DNA of 64,000 nucleotides from Isoetes taiwanensis. Lineage: Eukaryota; Streptophyta; Lycopodiopsida; Isoetales; Isoetaceae. A model generated the notes under the pieces. The model made no database searches. It worked only from the letters and a program-made list of their open reading frames with translations, and was not told the DNA's origin. Both the position numbers and the translations under genes were made by a program. Location of the stretch: assembly GCA_021234155.1 (NCBI GenBank), contig JAJEKV010000048.1, forward strand, positions 310,001 to 374,000. The letters run 5' to 3'. This document shows positions 1 to 14,455 of the stretch, one piece after another. Positions within the stretch are counted from its first letter, which is position 1; every line of letters starts with the position of its first letter.

Positions 1-401
1 CACGAGGGCAGCAATCTGACATGGAGGTGCAATAAAGAAGTGGGGACGTAAGACATAGATAATGAGCCACTCAGCCATCAACATCACCATCTAATAAATG
101 ATGGCTGCGAATCGTGCAAGAGGAAGGGAAAAGCCTTAATGTATAGCTCAAGGAACCGGACAGTTAAGGGGCACGTGTCAGTTGAAAGTGGAACAAGATA
201 CAATTAGGATCATGGAAAAAATTAGCGGCTATTATTAGCCAAATGGCAAATTTTTAGGGGGTCTAGGCAATTTTTGCGGCGAATTTTATAGAGAGAGATT
301 TCTTTAAAAAAAATAAAAAATAGCCATAGTTAAAACAAGTACTTCATTATTTTTTTAGGATTAGCCAAACTATTTTTCCCCTACGAAAAAGGGATTAGCC
401 T
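1..401. other. AT-rich left flank, no gene seen
   Basis: No coding frame of interest is visible. The stretch is AT-rich with A and T runs and lies just left of the point where similarity to the 18169-34914 segment begins. It is therefore the unique left flank of the duplication. Confidence 0.6.
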
Positions 402-3400
402 TTCTTTATATTACAATATTTATATATTAGATCATTAATAGTCAAACAAAATGAATTCTTATTAAAGATTTTTATAGATTGCCACCTACTAATCATTGGT
501 GATAGTAGTTTTTCAAATATCAGACTATGGATGTTATAAGCTATGCTGTAAGGTTATGTTAAAAGTTAATATCATCGTATGTTCCTTGATTGTTGATTAT
601 TGTTTGTAATTGTAGTACAATATGTCTAAAACTATAGAATCTACATTTTTTGCTTTTTCTCATTAGAAAAAATAGTCAAGTGAAAGCTTAAAGAAATACT
701 TAATTCAAAAGTTACGCCAGGTCCAAATACATAAAAATGTAATGATAATAATAACTTTAGCCAAATATATATCATAAAATACTGTAAGATTTTTAAAAAT
801 AGCCGAACTATTTTTTATGAAAAAATATATATTGTGCTTAATTTTTTCGTTAGGATATTCTCGCATCATTACGAAATTATAATGAGAAAAGACGGACAAG
901 ACCAGTAATAAAAGGTGGCGTATCGAAGACGGTGGCGGGAAAAAACACTAACCCTAGAAATTATGGACTATAAATATCAAAGGGAATGATAACAGACCCA
1001 CAAATCTGAGAGTGGGACATGATGGCGGGTCTAGGGTTTAAGGCAGGCGACGAATGCGGAGGATCGATACTCGACAAGATAGCTAACAAGGTAAGACGGA
1101 AACTGAAATGAACAAGGGGAAGAAGATCGAGGAAGATCAGGGCAGCCTCCTAGAAAAGGCCAAGATTTGGCAACTCGAAAAACCTCACGGTCTCATGGAA
1201 TCCTGAGCTTGAAGATATAGGGCCATGGTGTATCCATGACGATGAGTGTTTATGCTTAGAGAAAGGATTATCCTCATGCCTAAAGCGTGGTAGAATACAT
1301 CACACATGCACAATAAAAGGACATGGGTTATAATCTCCGACCTTACGGAAATCATGGGGGTGCTAGCCGGTAAGAATGACACAAACCGAGGAGAGCTTAA
1401 CAAAGCTCAAGTACCGATGCTTCAACCGGGTTACAACTAGCAAGGGAGATACAAAAGCCAGAGAGTTACCTATATGATTTGATAGTGGGTGATCTTGGTA
1501 AGGTATGCATAAACTGCTGCGAAAAACATCCGACAGAATATATCTGTAGGGCCTTGTTAGCCAGGAATGTGGAAAAAATTAACATTAGACCTGTCCCATG
1601 ATGGACCATTAAAGGGCATTTTGGAGGTTCACAAAAAAAATCGTATAAAATCAAGAACATAAAAACTAGCCAAACCCTTTCTAAGAGTTCATATATGGCA
1701 GTCACGCTTCAATGAAAAATACACAAAAATGTATCAGCTCCCATTCTTGTGAGTTATGCTCTAGTAAATCCAAGCGGGTCAAGTACCAAAAGCTTCATAT
1801 TCACACAAAGTAAAACTGTCTTGATGAAAAGATTTTTTTGATTTTGTTAGTTATAATATTATTTTGCTACACGAGATATAGAGCAAGGCACAAAAAACCA
1901 CGTCTCAATTCGAAGTCTGTGAAGGAAGGTAGAGCAATTCAAATATGACAGGGTCAAAACTGTTCTCTGGCTTCTGAAAACCAGTACTGGTTCTCAGAAG
2001 GCAGTTGTGATATAAAAACAACAACTTTCAGAAGGAGATCAATTTTGCGTTCAAATTTGGCATATAACTAGTTCACGAGGTCCTCCATCCTATAAAAATA
2101 TTTGTTGAGTTTGAATTTGATGTTTTGACTTTTATTTTTATTTTCATTTATAGGGAATTTATACAAATGGATAGCATTGCTACATATGACTCTAGATTGT
2201 CCTCCAAAAGATCACATTATGAAAGTTTATAAGGATATGAAACCAATGCAAAAACAAGCTCGTGGAAAGAGCAAAAGACATGGTAAAAAAAATAAAAAAC
2301 AATATCTGCACCTGCCCATTACTGGTCCATAGTTCATTCAAAAATTAAAAATATCCTTATGTTAGTCCATTTCAATTTGAGTTTTGGGACATGAGTAGCT
2401 CTTGAACCACTTTGTTGTTCATTATCTTGAGGATTATACTAGAAAAGATAGCATCAATTATATTATATCTTCCATGTTTATTCTAGATTTGTGCCTAAGG
2501 TGTGACTTTACAAAATCACATCCTCAAAATATCTAATGTCAAGAAACCAATGCAAAAAGAACCAAGGAAAAATATGGAAAGCTTTTACTATAAAAAATCA
2601 AGATAGACAGACTATCTGTAGTCCGATTCTTGAGACCACCATTGGTCCAAAATGATGAAAGTTTAAAAATCATTAATGGTGCCACCTTAATCAATTTTGA
2701 TCTCAACTCTCACATATAGTTTACTTGTATGATCCTCTATAGGACAAAATTAATTGATTAGGTTAGCTTGCATATTAAGGGTAAGATTGAAGCACAAAAA
2801 ATTGAGAATTTATAAGGTATTTAGAACCAATTGAATTTACATGGACTTTCACTTCCACCTTTCAAAAATCATGTGGTTGAAGCTAAAAAGCCATAGTATC
2901 ATTCTATGGGGAAAAATGGATAAGGCTAGTGAGAGATATATGCTCTATACAATTGGTCTCGTGGACCATAAATGGTGATGCGTGCTTATATAAATTAAAA
3001 CCTTAGAAATAACATGTTACTTTAACATGCAACTAGAGATTTGCCAAGAAAGGTTTGCATCCATAAAAAATATAATATACATGAAAGATAACTTACATGT
3101 AATATTATTCTACTTGGGTGACAATGCTATAGCAGTAACACTGATATGAAGTTTATGCTAGTAAGAAATAAGCAGATTTCATGGTATTCTTTTCAATAAG
3201 ACCATACAACCTATATAAGAGATCTCTATATATGTCATTTTGCACATTTTGAACTGTTTGAAAGGCATATTTGGGAAAAATTAGTGTCTCTTTCTATGAA
3301 CCAAAGAAGCATATATGAAATGTTATGTGGTCTATTTATAGATTGTCATGGTTAAACTTCACAACATCCACCTGAAATCATCAATAAACATCACTAACTT

Positions 3401-6400
3401 AATCATTGTGGAGTTTTGGACCTATAATTATGGAGCTAACCCAACTTTTTATGCTCTAATATGTTAATCCGGCTGTTGTACATCATGTTTGAATTCCAAA
3501 AATTGCATGGTTACACTCTTGTTACGCTATATGTAAGTTGATAAAAGTTATGTTCTATGTAGATATAAATAGAACATATCATTTATTACTCACATGGCAT
3601 TATGGATGGTTGTTATTGGAGCATTTTAACATATACTTTTGTCCAGAATTCTGTATAGTAGATTCTTTTAGTAAATATTGAAGTTAATGACTTATGAACA
3701 CTCCGAAAAATTATGAAAATATAGCTGGTATAGTTAGCAACTCATGGCCACAAGAATTAAATCAAAACTTATTACAATGAGAGAAAACAATTCTTGAACC
3801 TCAAGCAGCTTTTTTGATCAAAATAGGGTTTGGAAGCTTCCACCGATGTTAGAGGATAGCAAGAAAACATGGGAACATAAAACTCAATGTGTTCTATGAT
3901 AAACAAGTAAATACTGCCAACTTTAGCAAAGTTTAGATCACTTTATGCTAGAAATGTCAAAGAAGGCAGTTTTGGACTGGTGCAGAAACTGCCAAATTCT
4001 TCAATGTTTGAGCAATCACCACATGGTACATTGATCTCGAAGATCTCAGAGGTCATTAAGAAACAAGTGATGACTGACTCAAATGATGGTAGTATATTAT
4101 AAAATTGAAATTTCTTTCGTGAGTTACATGGGTTTAAGTGGCAGAGGTCATGTGGGCCAGTTCTGGTCCATGGATCAGAAATGGTCCCAGAGCCAGGTCT
4201 AGTGTTAAGAAAAGTGGAGAGACCTTGGCAACAACAAAAAAGGTACATAAGCCATAGACAGCAAGTGCATGTTATAATGCTCCAGCAGCGTGATGCCAAC
4301 TCTTAGTTTTAGAACTCTTGGTTTTAGAAAAATTTTTTTTTTTTTTTTTTCATTTTCTTACTGTGCTGCATGTCCCTCTTTATGATCTATTAATATGTGA
4401 TCCCAACTTCTGCCTGGAAAGAATGAATAGGCTGCACCATGCGCCTCATGTCACCTGTCAGTCCTGAGAATTTGATTTTGAGGACAATTTTATAAGAAAT
4501 TTTGTAACCTTGTAAGAATCTTTGTTGAAATCATGCAGAAAATTGTGAGTATGAACTCTATAATGTGTTAGATTTGGTAGAAAATTGTGAGTACGAATTT
4601 CGTAATTTGTGAGATGGGGTAGACTATATGTGTTATCTGAGCAATTGAAGATAAATAACCAAGCATAACTTAGTGCTAATTAGAACTAGTAAAGCACGTA
4701 ACACAGAGAGGCATCTAACATAACAATAATAACATAATAATACAATGGGATGGCTTAATCGCATAAGGCAGGACAGAAAAGGGACTGACAAGAAAGGGAA
4801 GAAAAAGAGAACAGAAGATGGATTCTAGCAAGGAAGAAAATCAGAAGAGGCTTGAAAGGTGATGAAAGTCACTGGATAAGTATTTGTGTAAACTAGACAA
4901 ATAAATTAGCAGCTTGAAGCAAAATGGTATACAAAATGAGGAAAATAGAAACCAAGGAAAAGATGGGAATAATCGGTTGAAAAGGATTACAGAATAAGAT
5001 ATGGGATAGAGAGGTACAACCTCCACCGTACACTAGGATAGCGAAGGTCTCAACCCACCAACTGGTATCCATCATTCCAAAAGACCAAAAACACGGTGCT
5101 ACCATAAACCCATATGAACTCGGGAAAACGATTGCAGGAAAGATACGGGACAAGGAGACATAACACCTGTAGGGGGATACTTAGTGGAAAGGAATACAGG
5201 ATAAGCCACAGGACATAGAGGTCCAACCTCTGCCATGCACCAGGATAGTGAGTGGTTCAACCCACCAACTGGTATCTGTTGATCCATGATCCGAGAATAT
5301 CACCCGCCAAAACGAATAACGCCAGATTTTGGGAAAAGGGGACAACCCCTGATCCTAGACATACACCAAGTCTACAATTCAACTTTAAAAGAAACAAAAT
5401 GGGCAGGAAGCATAGGTGACGAAGCCACTGTAATAAAGAGAAATAAATTCTTGAAAAATGTGGAGAATCACCTATAGCAACCAAGGCAATACCCACCGCA
5501 ATTAAGGAATAGTGTACAGCCCGAAATCAACGTCGCACAATCAATCAACATAGGAATAGAATAGAATAGATTTTTAGCTGCCCACTGAGACCGCAGCTTA
5601 CAATCATTATTGGAAGAAGGGAATCTAAACAAAATTTGAACCGAAACGAATTTGAATGGGGAATAGGAATACCGCTGGAATTCTAGGCATTATAGAAGAA
5701 GACGCAGTGGCCGTGAACGCCAAGGCATACAGATTGGAAAAATGGGACGTAAGGAGGAGGAAGGACAACCCTTTGCAAAGGTAGAAGGAATAGCACAAGG
5801 GTATAGTACCGTGATGGCTGAAGCACCGAGCAGCGGGCAAAATAAGAGGGTGAAGCGCCCAAGGTAAGGATCTCAAGGACTTTGACACGATGGATGGATG
5901 ACTAGAGGCAAGGATACCTAGGATGCATGCATTGAACGCCCGCAGAGATGACCAACCAAAATAAGGAGGAAATCAAATTTTTTTTGGGGGGGGGAGGAGA
6001 ATCGAAGGGATAGAGAAGACCCAGGAGGGATACGCCCAAGGATAGAAGAAATCGAAATGAAAAAAGACAAACATCATGGAAAGATTGGTAGCCCTAGAAA
6101 AAATAGAATGTAGATATAGATGCCCCGACAATGTTTTGATAGGATAAAAGCCACACATTTGAATATGAAGAGAAAATAGAATTAAGCATGATGTTAGGTT
6201 GATAAGAATCACGAAAAAACCTAATGAGGACATATCTAATGGTCGCGTAGTAAATAGTGGGAAGTGTCTTCAAAGAACATCATATCATCATAGTGAAAGC
6301 AAAGATGGGCAGGACACCTCGACCGGGCAAACCGAGGCGTATCAATCTGACATTCAGAGACATGGCGGCGGGGAGAGGGTACTCTCACATGGGAGCCAAA

Positions 6401-7114
6401 GCGTGAATGAGATAAATGTCCAAGAAGCACTAACAATGATGCGGCGACGGGCGGTTGCAAAAGAATGTACCAAAGCCGTGGAGTTGAACCAAAGTGCATA
6501 CAAAGGGTACTAAATGGGAGGGTATACATTATGAAGAGAGAAAGAGATCAGACAGACAAGAGCCTAAAACTGGGGATGGAGAAAAACAGAGATGAAAGAG
6601 ACAAAGCGACCCATGAAGACTAAGATACAAAGGCCAATAGAGACCACACCTACGTGCTCAAGGAGCTAATGATGTAGGGCCACAAATCCAAATAGTGTCC
6701 TCAATTACAAAAAAGAGGAAGGAAATGAAAGAGGGGGGAAGGGAAATGGATAGCGTAATAGAAACCAGAGAACAATCAAGAACCGTGAACGAGGGACAAA
6801 ACCAGAAAAACAAAGGGCGAACACAATGACAACAAAGGGGACTGGAGATGCAAAAGAGCAAGAAATGATAACCATCCGGTATTGAATTGCACAGTGGTAC
6901 CCATGGGATGACTCGAAAAGGCCGGAGGAGGCAAGGGGACATGACATCATAGTGCTAGGTGGAAACGTAAGACATAATGCCAAAAGACTACCGTGAGAAG
7001 AAGGGTTCCAAACTTTCAACGAAAAATAAGAATTTCAAAAATTGGGAGGGGAAATGTAGGCTTAGCCTCAGTACATAAGAAATAGAATAAAAAGGTAAGG
7101 CATGTATTGTAAAC
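402..7114. other. Left part of copy A, no convincing gene
   Basis: Six-frame reading gives only short unrelated frames. A run of 18 T lies at 4333-4350. A ~46-bp unit containing agaaaattgtgagta is repeated twice near 4540-4620. At about 5556-5600, aatagaatagaatag followed by a GAGACC-like stretch resembles the 3' end of the minus-strand LINE at 43862, so a small LINE relic may lie here. The frame 5286-5477 (63 residues, + strand) is hydrophilic and could be an ORF relic, but nothing supports a function. Confidence 0.45.
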
Positions 7115-8640
7115 ATGGATATTAATAAAAGATACATGCTCCTCAATATCATGCGGTCAAATAGACAAGAACTCTCAATACTAATCTGCTACTATATGCC
7201 CAAAAGTGGTAAGCTAGAATTATTGGGCTTGGGAGAGGTGATTATAAAGTGGAAGAACAAAGGCCCAATGATAGTGATAGGAGATTTCAATGCAAAGACA
7301 AAACAAGACCAGCACAAATGCCACTCTACGATGAGGCGTGGATGGACAATGGACACGTGTCGAAAGACCGGAAGAATGGTCGAGAAACACAGCAAACAAG
7401 AAACTTAACATAAGAGGAGAAATGTTGATCGAAATTTGCACGACAACTTGCATGATAATTTGCAGTGGACTACGGCGATGAAAAGAAACTCGGGGGATTT
7501 CACAAGTTAGAACATACATGAGAAGAGCATAGTGGATAGAGATGACACAATTAAGAAGGGGAAAAATTGAGACAGAAGAGGGATAGGCAGAAAGCAGAAC
7601 TAGTAATACCTCAAGCATAAAGGAGGAGAGGTTAGGAGCAATTCCCAAAATAGGTCTGAGGGGAACCTCAATAGACTAAAAATGGAGAAATAGTGATCCG
7701 TGAGGAGAGGGAAACATCCTTAATAATATCCCGTGAAAGCGACGCAGGATGGAATTGAATCAAGAACATGACGAGAAAAACAGGCCGCTCACCCCCCTCA
7801 ACTGTATGATGATGAGTGTAGACAACAAAAAAAGAGACTGACAAGAATGGCAAGGGGGAACATCGTGAGTACCAAGAGGAGAGAGCTAAGTTCCTAAGGA
7901 TGCTAAGACAAAAGGAACGCGAACCTACTATATCGGGCAATGGGGACCCTCGTTAGGATGCCGAAAAACGTACCAAAAGAGATTCGGACAATAACCCAAA
8001 AGGCAAGAAAGGGATATGGCAGAAAAGGGGATGAGAAAGGAAGGAATAGATTGGGAACAATACTTGGACAGATTACACAAGACAGGGGGTACAATCAAAA
8101 ATGCCAAAAGAAAAGCATGACCCATGTTTTATAGCTCAAGAAGTGGGGGGCAAAGACTACGCAAAATGGCCAATAATAAGGCACCGACCAATTATGGTTA
8201 GCTCCATATTTGCCAAAATGGTTTGGAAAGGTTCCGGACCGTAGTTCAAAAACCGGGCGTAAATAGGCCAACTAAGGGCACAATGGCGGCCGGGATTCGA
8301 CCATACCACTCCACCATGCACCATTTAGTAACATTTAGAATGCTTCGGTGGATTTAAAAAAGGCATTCGATAATGTTTGGCGAGAGAAAAGCCGATACAA
8401 AGATTGATAGGGTCGAAGGCACCTAAGGACCGTTGGATCTATCAATTCGACTATATTTGACCCGTATATGCAAAAATGGAAGAGAAAGACAATGCTATTG
8501 ATCGTGGATACGTGGGTAAAGCAGAGTTGCTTCCTCTCACCCACATTATTTGGAATATACATAGATGCAATCGGCAGAATTTATTATGGAAAAGCAAGGA
8601 CATTTGATGCACCAAACCGGGGAACACCAAGATACCAATA
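7115..8640 (+). mobile_element. LINE (non-LTR retrotransposon) fragment, copy A
   Basis: The + strand shows remnants of both LINE enzymes. An endonuclease signature, IVIGDFNAKT, is coded within 7115-7408. Reverse transcriptase pieces follow: a RPIMVSSIFAK stretch near 8190-8215, a VDLKKAFDNVW stretch at 8348-8383 (the DxxKAFD motif), and VKQSCFLSPTLFGIYID near 8514-8566, which is the QGxPLSP-type block. The frames are broken by many indels, so no intact ORF remains. The wording of the RT motifs is close to that of the LINE at 43862-47145, so both probably belong to one lineage. Ends are not defined. Confidence 0.75.
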
Positions 8641-8802
8641 ATGCTATGCACAAACAATCTAAGCATGATGGCCACCAAAAAAATAGAGGAATGATGCCAC
8701 CAAACCTGGAGAAATTTTGTAATCGCCTCATGGTGAAGGGCAAAGTATACCGGTGGTGCAAACGCTGCCCCCGACAAGATGTTTTAGCACCCCCTCTGAA
8801 AG

Positions 8803-8885
8803 TGCCAAAACCGGCCGAAAGTGCCGGTGCAAAGTTCGAAAGCGCCGGGTGCCGAAAGTGCCGAAAGTGCCGGGTGCCGGTGTCG
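8803..8885 (+). repeat. GC-rich GTGCCGAAA-type short tandem array
   Basis: Irregular repeats of gtgccgaaa and gtgccggg make this stretch far more GC-rich than its surroundings. The matching place in copy B (about 25690-25770) lacks the array. It is either a local expansion in copy A or a consensus error. Confidence 0.6.
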
Positions 8886-8889
8886 CCAC

Positions 8890-11800
8890 GCTTATTTGTA
8901 ACCCAACTTTTTGCCCCAACCCGCCAAGATGAAGATAGTGATGTTCGTAATCAAGGTACGACAAGCCGCTCTCGATACCCGGATCGTAACTCAAGGAAGC
9001 GGCAGAAAGTACAAGATCCCAGATAATTACACTCATGGTACCGAAATGGTCAAAGGGGCTGACTCACGATTCGAGTGGTCATCTCAGATATTATCTTCTA
9101 GATAATATCCAACACTTCGACACATAAACTTCTATTCATAAGTTCTCAACCCATGGTCACATAATCTCACCTAGCTACACTTAGCTTGAGATTACTTAGG
9201 CAACCTTTTGACCTTGGAAAATCCAATAGTCCTTCAAACTCACCCCCTAACATGGTTTTATTAGCATTCAAGTCCCAACCCTTGAAGCGGCATTGCTAAC
9301 AACAGCTTTTGACCATACAATAGCTTTCCATTGAGCTCTAATCCATTCAAGTCTTGATCCTAAGTCAGAAATTCCATGAATAAAGTAGTCGAAGATTAAG
9401 AAGTTTTCACAACCCCAAGACACAATTAGGTTGAATTCCAATCTTTCACAACGCTCATTACAGATGTCATAAAATCTTTCCTCCCTCGAGAAATTGAGCC
9501 ATTCAAGCAAACCCCTTGCTTAGAAAGGACAAATTGTTGGATGACTATAGTTTAAATCTATAAATGCACTACTATAGATGTGCATATTACACCTATGAAT
9601 GGGCGCATCACATCTCCAAGTGCAAATTGATAACCATTCTCCTCTTCCTCCCCTTTGGGAAAGAAATGGAGAAGAAGCACGTACTTAAATTTCCATATGA
9701 ATTCTAATTATCTACACCGGATAATTAGTTGTTCCACAATCTAATTAGGGACACATCATTATGATTAAAAGCAAGGTTACCATGTTGCTCATAATTATTC
9801 GTGCATTGTTGAATCTTGTGAACCAAAAAGATCTTGGTTCAACCATTGCTTAATAAAATCCAACATAGAATTACACAATATCTTGCCTAGCTTTAAACCA
9901 ATGCTATGGACTGATATCATGTACATGGTATATTTTCAATTTGTAAAGCATATTACCTTGCTATCTATGTTCCTTGGTAGAGGAACTATAAGTAGCCTCG
10001 TAATAAGTTAATCCTCTATGACCTATGTCGTAGTTGCATAACCTATTCCATTTATATGGAACAATACATCAACTTGTGTATCAATAGTGCACCCATTCAC
10101 TCTATTTACACGCTTTATCTAATTGAAAATAACACAAATGATTACTTTATTTGATGCAGCTATCTTACCTTTTGATGGCATCGATTTACCAAGTAACCAA
10201 TCTAGGCCTAGATGAAAATCTTATCCGTGTTCACGATATGCGCCTGTTAAATATATATACATTAAAACATTAAACTTTTTCAATTTCGACTCCGTGAGTC
10301 GATTCGTTATTTTGAACAAAAGAAAGGAAGTGTAGACAAGTCAAAGGTCTATCTTGTCCGATTCAGACAAAACCAAAGTCCTTTTGTGGTCAAACTCAAG
10401 AATATGCACAAAGCATTAGTGTATAATTATCCGAATAGTTACACATTCTTAAGTAGCTTCAATGGACTTTATGCTCAAATGACCAACTCATCCATCTCTT
10501 AACATCCCTGATGTTAAGCTAGGAATATCGAGTAACAATATGTATTTGGTTTCAATTGCCCGATATATATCCATACGGGATTATTGCAATCAATACCAAG
10601 TATGGTCACTTGACCTACTATCATGGTAGATACCATACGTTTGGACTTCCCTTCAAAGATGGAATCCCGGATCCTCTGAGGGTCCTAATGGAAGCTCGCT
10701 TCCAAAACACAATATTTAAAATTGAGTCCGAATCAGGGAACCAATGTGAAGTTCACCTCAACAATTCCTAATTTTTGTGAACTTCTAGCACGGACCCTAG
10801 GTCGTGCTCTATTGATTCCTCGAGTATATAATAACATAGCCATCACCAATTCCTTACAAAAAATTGGTTAAGGGCTAACAAAGTTGGAATGAGTCGTCTA
10901 CCTCCCACCATTAAGCCCCGGGCTCCCCACGACGCAACTGCTTAGCATCACTAAGGTGCCAAAGGCAAATGGTCCACTTCCAAAGTGTACATGTAGCCAG
11001 CAAACCCAGTTGCGGTTTTGTAACACCCCGTGCTGCAGGCAAGAACCCCAAGCCCTTTAGAGTACTAGCCGGCTAATAATAATTGATAATAGTTAGCTAA
11101 GTTAATAATATTAACCTTAGAAACTATTAAAGTTATAAAGGGTGGAATTAGGAACCCGTTATCAGCCAGCAAGCTTCAACGTAGTTAGATTCCGGCCCCT
11201 TGGACGATTATGCTCCTGGACTGCTCAATTGGACTGCCCCTTTTTGAACTTCCCATGCTCAATTGATATTAATCCCCTGGATTAGTATGAAGCCCAGCTT
11301 CATAAGTAGTTCTACCTCAAAAACTAGTACTGCAACAGCAGTATTGCTCAATCAACAGAGCAAGAACACAAACACAATGGATAATTCCCAACTATCAAGA
11401 AAGCTTTGGGAATAATCCCAAAGAGGTTGTATTGATCTCTGATCAATCCCTAAAGACGCATCACAGCAGTATGTCAAAGGAATAGAAGAAATCGATCTTC
11501 AAGGCAGCACCAAAAGCTATCCTCTAGGAATCGATGTCCTTCCCAAAATGGCCTCAATCCTTTATGTACTAGTGGCAAGGCTTAGATTAGCCCCTGAAAA
11601 GGCTTTGGGCCTTTTTCCAGCCTTGAAATCCGTCCTCCCTCTACAGATTCGGGACCTTTTAAGCAGATCCGGCATGTTCGTGATAACAGAGAAAAACGAA
11701 TTCCCCTAAGGAGAGCCCAACCAATGGGGTTCCTCCACATAGACCCCTCCATCCAAAGGTTAAGCTTTTTAAAAAGGTCTACATTAACATTACATTTAAA

Positions 11801-13287
11801 TTGCATGTTAACATACGAAACAAATGCCATTGAGAAATAACCCAACACTGCCCCTGGGCAGTAACGGCCACTTGGAACGTTCCCAAGCCACCCAGTGGCA
11901 CTTCCAAGGCCAACTCACAACTACTGCCCCTAGGCAGTCTCCCAGGTCTTAAAAATTGTAACAAAGCAGCAGTGCATACTCTATTGAACTCATTAGTGAA
12001 GTTGGGCTGCAGCCTACTATACTTCCTTTCCGCTTTTGGCACATTAAAGAGATTATCATGCTTTAGATTACTCTAGATGCTGGCTACACATGCATAAAGT
12101 GTTGTCCAATTAGTGAAGACAACCCTATGGGCATAATTCAAAGCATGTTCCCCTTTATGGCATCAATGGAGAAATATGGGTTATGCTTAGATCCGTGAGA
12201 CAAATTGAAGAATATGTATGGCCGCTAAAAAGATGGGGGTTTACATGTAAACCACGCTACTCTCACCAAGCTCCAACCAAATTGTAGTATTGTTCCTTGT
12301 TGTTATGTATACGGTGGTTGTGCTCCTGCAAAGATTGCTACTAATCATCTAAGGCTATGAATATGGCAGGTAGTTGAATTCATCTTCTTTGAAAAATTAT
12401 TATGGTGGATATACAAAGGTATTGTGGGGGGCATTTTAAGGTCCGCTAAGCACCCCATCAAGAGAATTAAAGACCCCTAAGTTTTTTAATTGAAGTTGTG
12501 AAGTTTTAAGAGAATCTTTAATTCACAAACCCTATGAAGCCTTTTTCTTGTTACATTCCTCCACTCCACGCCCATTTTCAAAAGCTCGACATTTGTCGAG
12601 GTCATCGCTCAAGCACTATGATGAATGTCGAGGACCCTATGGAAGGTATCGAACCCGTGATCGCTTTGGTGCGCTAATCATGAAATGTCTTGTCCGTAAA
12701 AGGTATGGTTAAATTTTTTTCCATTGATTTTGGGCAACAACTCAGATCCCAGGTAACCTTTTAAGGCTTGCCCATAGATCTACGGGCTATGAAGATTGGC
12801 GCACTCCGAAGTTGGAGTTACATGTATTGTGGTTTGCCAAATGAAGGTAGAGATCCTTCATCACTATCTTGGGATGATCGGCCCGTCCCATGTCGATTTT
12901 TTTACCGCTTGGACTAATCAATTGATAAGAATGAAAATAAAATTATATAAGGTGAGACCAATTCCATGATGAGCTTTAGGATTTGGTGCATAAGGTTTAC
13001 CAATTTGGATTGAAGAATAATGAAGCTCGAACTATCTTTGCCGGGGGATTTGCTTGGCAACACACTAAAAGCGGGCTCTTTGCTAACCCCGTAGCTACAA
13101 GCTTGATTGGGCAAGATTTTATGCGGGGCGCTTTTACAAATCTCTAAAAGGAATAACAAGAAAAAGAACTACAATTGAGGAGTTGGGGTTAAGTAATGTA
13201 GCAAAACCGAATTTGTACTTTTGAAACTAACCAACATGGCTTAACCAGATGTTACTTTGGAGCAAGACTTAAAAGCAAAGGAGATGC
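8890..13287. other. Non-coding stretch of copy A
   Basis: No gene is recognisable up to about 12.8 kb. The block from about 10.9 to 12.2 kb is almost identical to copy B (27.7-29.0 kb). From about 12840 to 13200 the + strand contains pieces that look like degraded exons in both copies. They include a LVHKVYQFGLKNNEA-like frame near 12990 and a gtgagacc donor near 12951, probably upstream exons of the RING gene. Confidence 0.5.
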
Positions 13288-13825
13288 ATGGTTGAGACCA
13301 ATGGAGAACTTGCCGGTTATGATCGTATGGCAAAGAATCCTATCCAAACGCATCAATGGGTTAGAAATAAGTTGTGGATTTGAAGGAAGTATGCCCAGAC
13401 AAGAGAATTGCACGATTCAGCTTGAGCAAGAAGAGAATACATATGGCCTTTCATTACTAACCGCTTTTACAACGTAAAAAGATGCCGATAATAGTCTCTT
13501 CTGCATGATATCAGCAAAAAATTAAGTTGTTCTCTTGAAATGACAAAAGAATCATTAGAAGACTTGGAGACAAGGATAAGCAACCTAAAACATTTAAAGG
13601 ATTCTTTTCGCGGCATGAGTTAGTAATTAGGCCTCACCGGCCGGTATTTGGACATGTGTAGATAGGCATCCGGGTTGTTCAATATGTAGCTTGATTTTAG
13701 TGCTAATTTTAATTTGCAAGTATGCTTTGTATTGTGGACATAAGTTCCAATTTATTTTGTTTTCAAATATGCATTGAAAACATGCATTGCATAGTGCAAA
13801 GAAGATTCGCCGTTGGGATTTATAG
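13288..13825 (+). pseudogene. RING-H2 gene relic, copy A
   Basis: This is the counterpart of the intact frame at 30088-30624. The start ATG and the TAG at the same final position (13823-13825) are conserved. The reading frame is broken by several one-base indels, so only pieces survive, such as LEQEENTYGLSLLT and the QICIENMHCIV region of the zinc finger. The indel-rich damage is typical of copy A here and could be sequence error as much as biological decay. Confidence 0.6.
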
Positions 13826-13904
13826 CAAGAGTTGGGCTACCTTGAATTCAACCTGCATAATGGCAAAGGTGAAGATGAAAGTAGCATCAAGGCTCGATCC
13901 AATG

Positions 13905-14455
13905 TCGATGAGGAAGATGTAGAAGTTGTGAACGACAAACCCACTAAATTGCAAGTAAAAAAGAAGATTTCCATATCCATGACAAGCCCATCAAAAAGTG
14001 AGTTTCATTTATTTTTTTTGCTTGATTTTGAGTTTTTTATTTTCATATTAACTAGGAGGCATGTATGTGTAGAGAGATTAGAGCGCGACCCCGAGGTGGA
14101 GATTAATGAATCGTGTATATTTTGTGCATTTTTGCATTTGAGGTTCAATTCAAAAGTAGATGGTCATAAACCATTTGATAGGGTGCTACTTTTTGTAGCG
14201 TAAGATGAGGAAGACGAAGTTGTGAACGCCAAATCCACTAAATTGCAAGTGAAAAGAAGAGTTACAGACGGGACAAGCCCATCAAAAAGTGAGTTTTATT
14301 TATTCTCGGCTTGTTTTTGAGTTCTTATTTCATATTAACTAGGAGGCATGTAATGCAGTAGAGAAATTAGAGCCCCGACTCCAGGTGGAGATTAATGAAT
14401 CGTGCATATTTTGTGCATTTTGCATTTGAGGTTCAATTCAAAAAAGTAGATGGTA
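13905..14455 (+). repeat. Duplicated lysine-rich exon cassette, copy A
   Basis: Two units of about 275-290 bp follow each other. Each has a gatgaggaaga start, a coding stretch ending in aaattgcaagt(a/g)aaaa, the likely donor aaaaagtgagt, a tattaactaggaggcat segment and an attcaaaagtagatggt end. The same double cassette is at 30710-31250 in copy B, so the internal duplication is older than the 17-kb duplication. Confidence 0.7.

Noticed and set aside
11017-11040. TGTAACACCCC (also near 27827), like the start of a gypsy-type LTR
   Set aside because: No matching terminal CA end, second LTR, primer-binding site or gag-pol frame could be found nearby.
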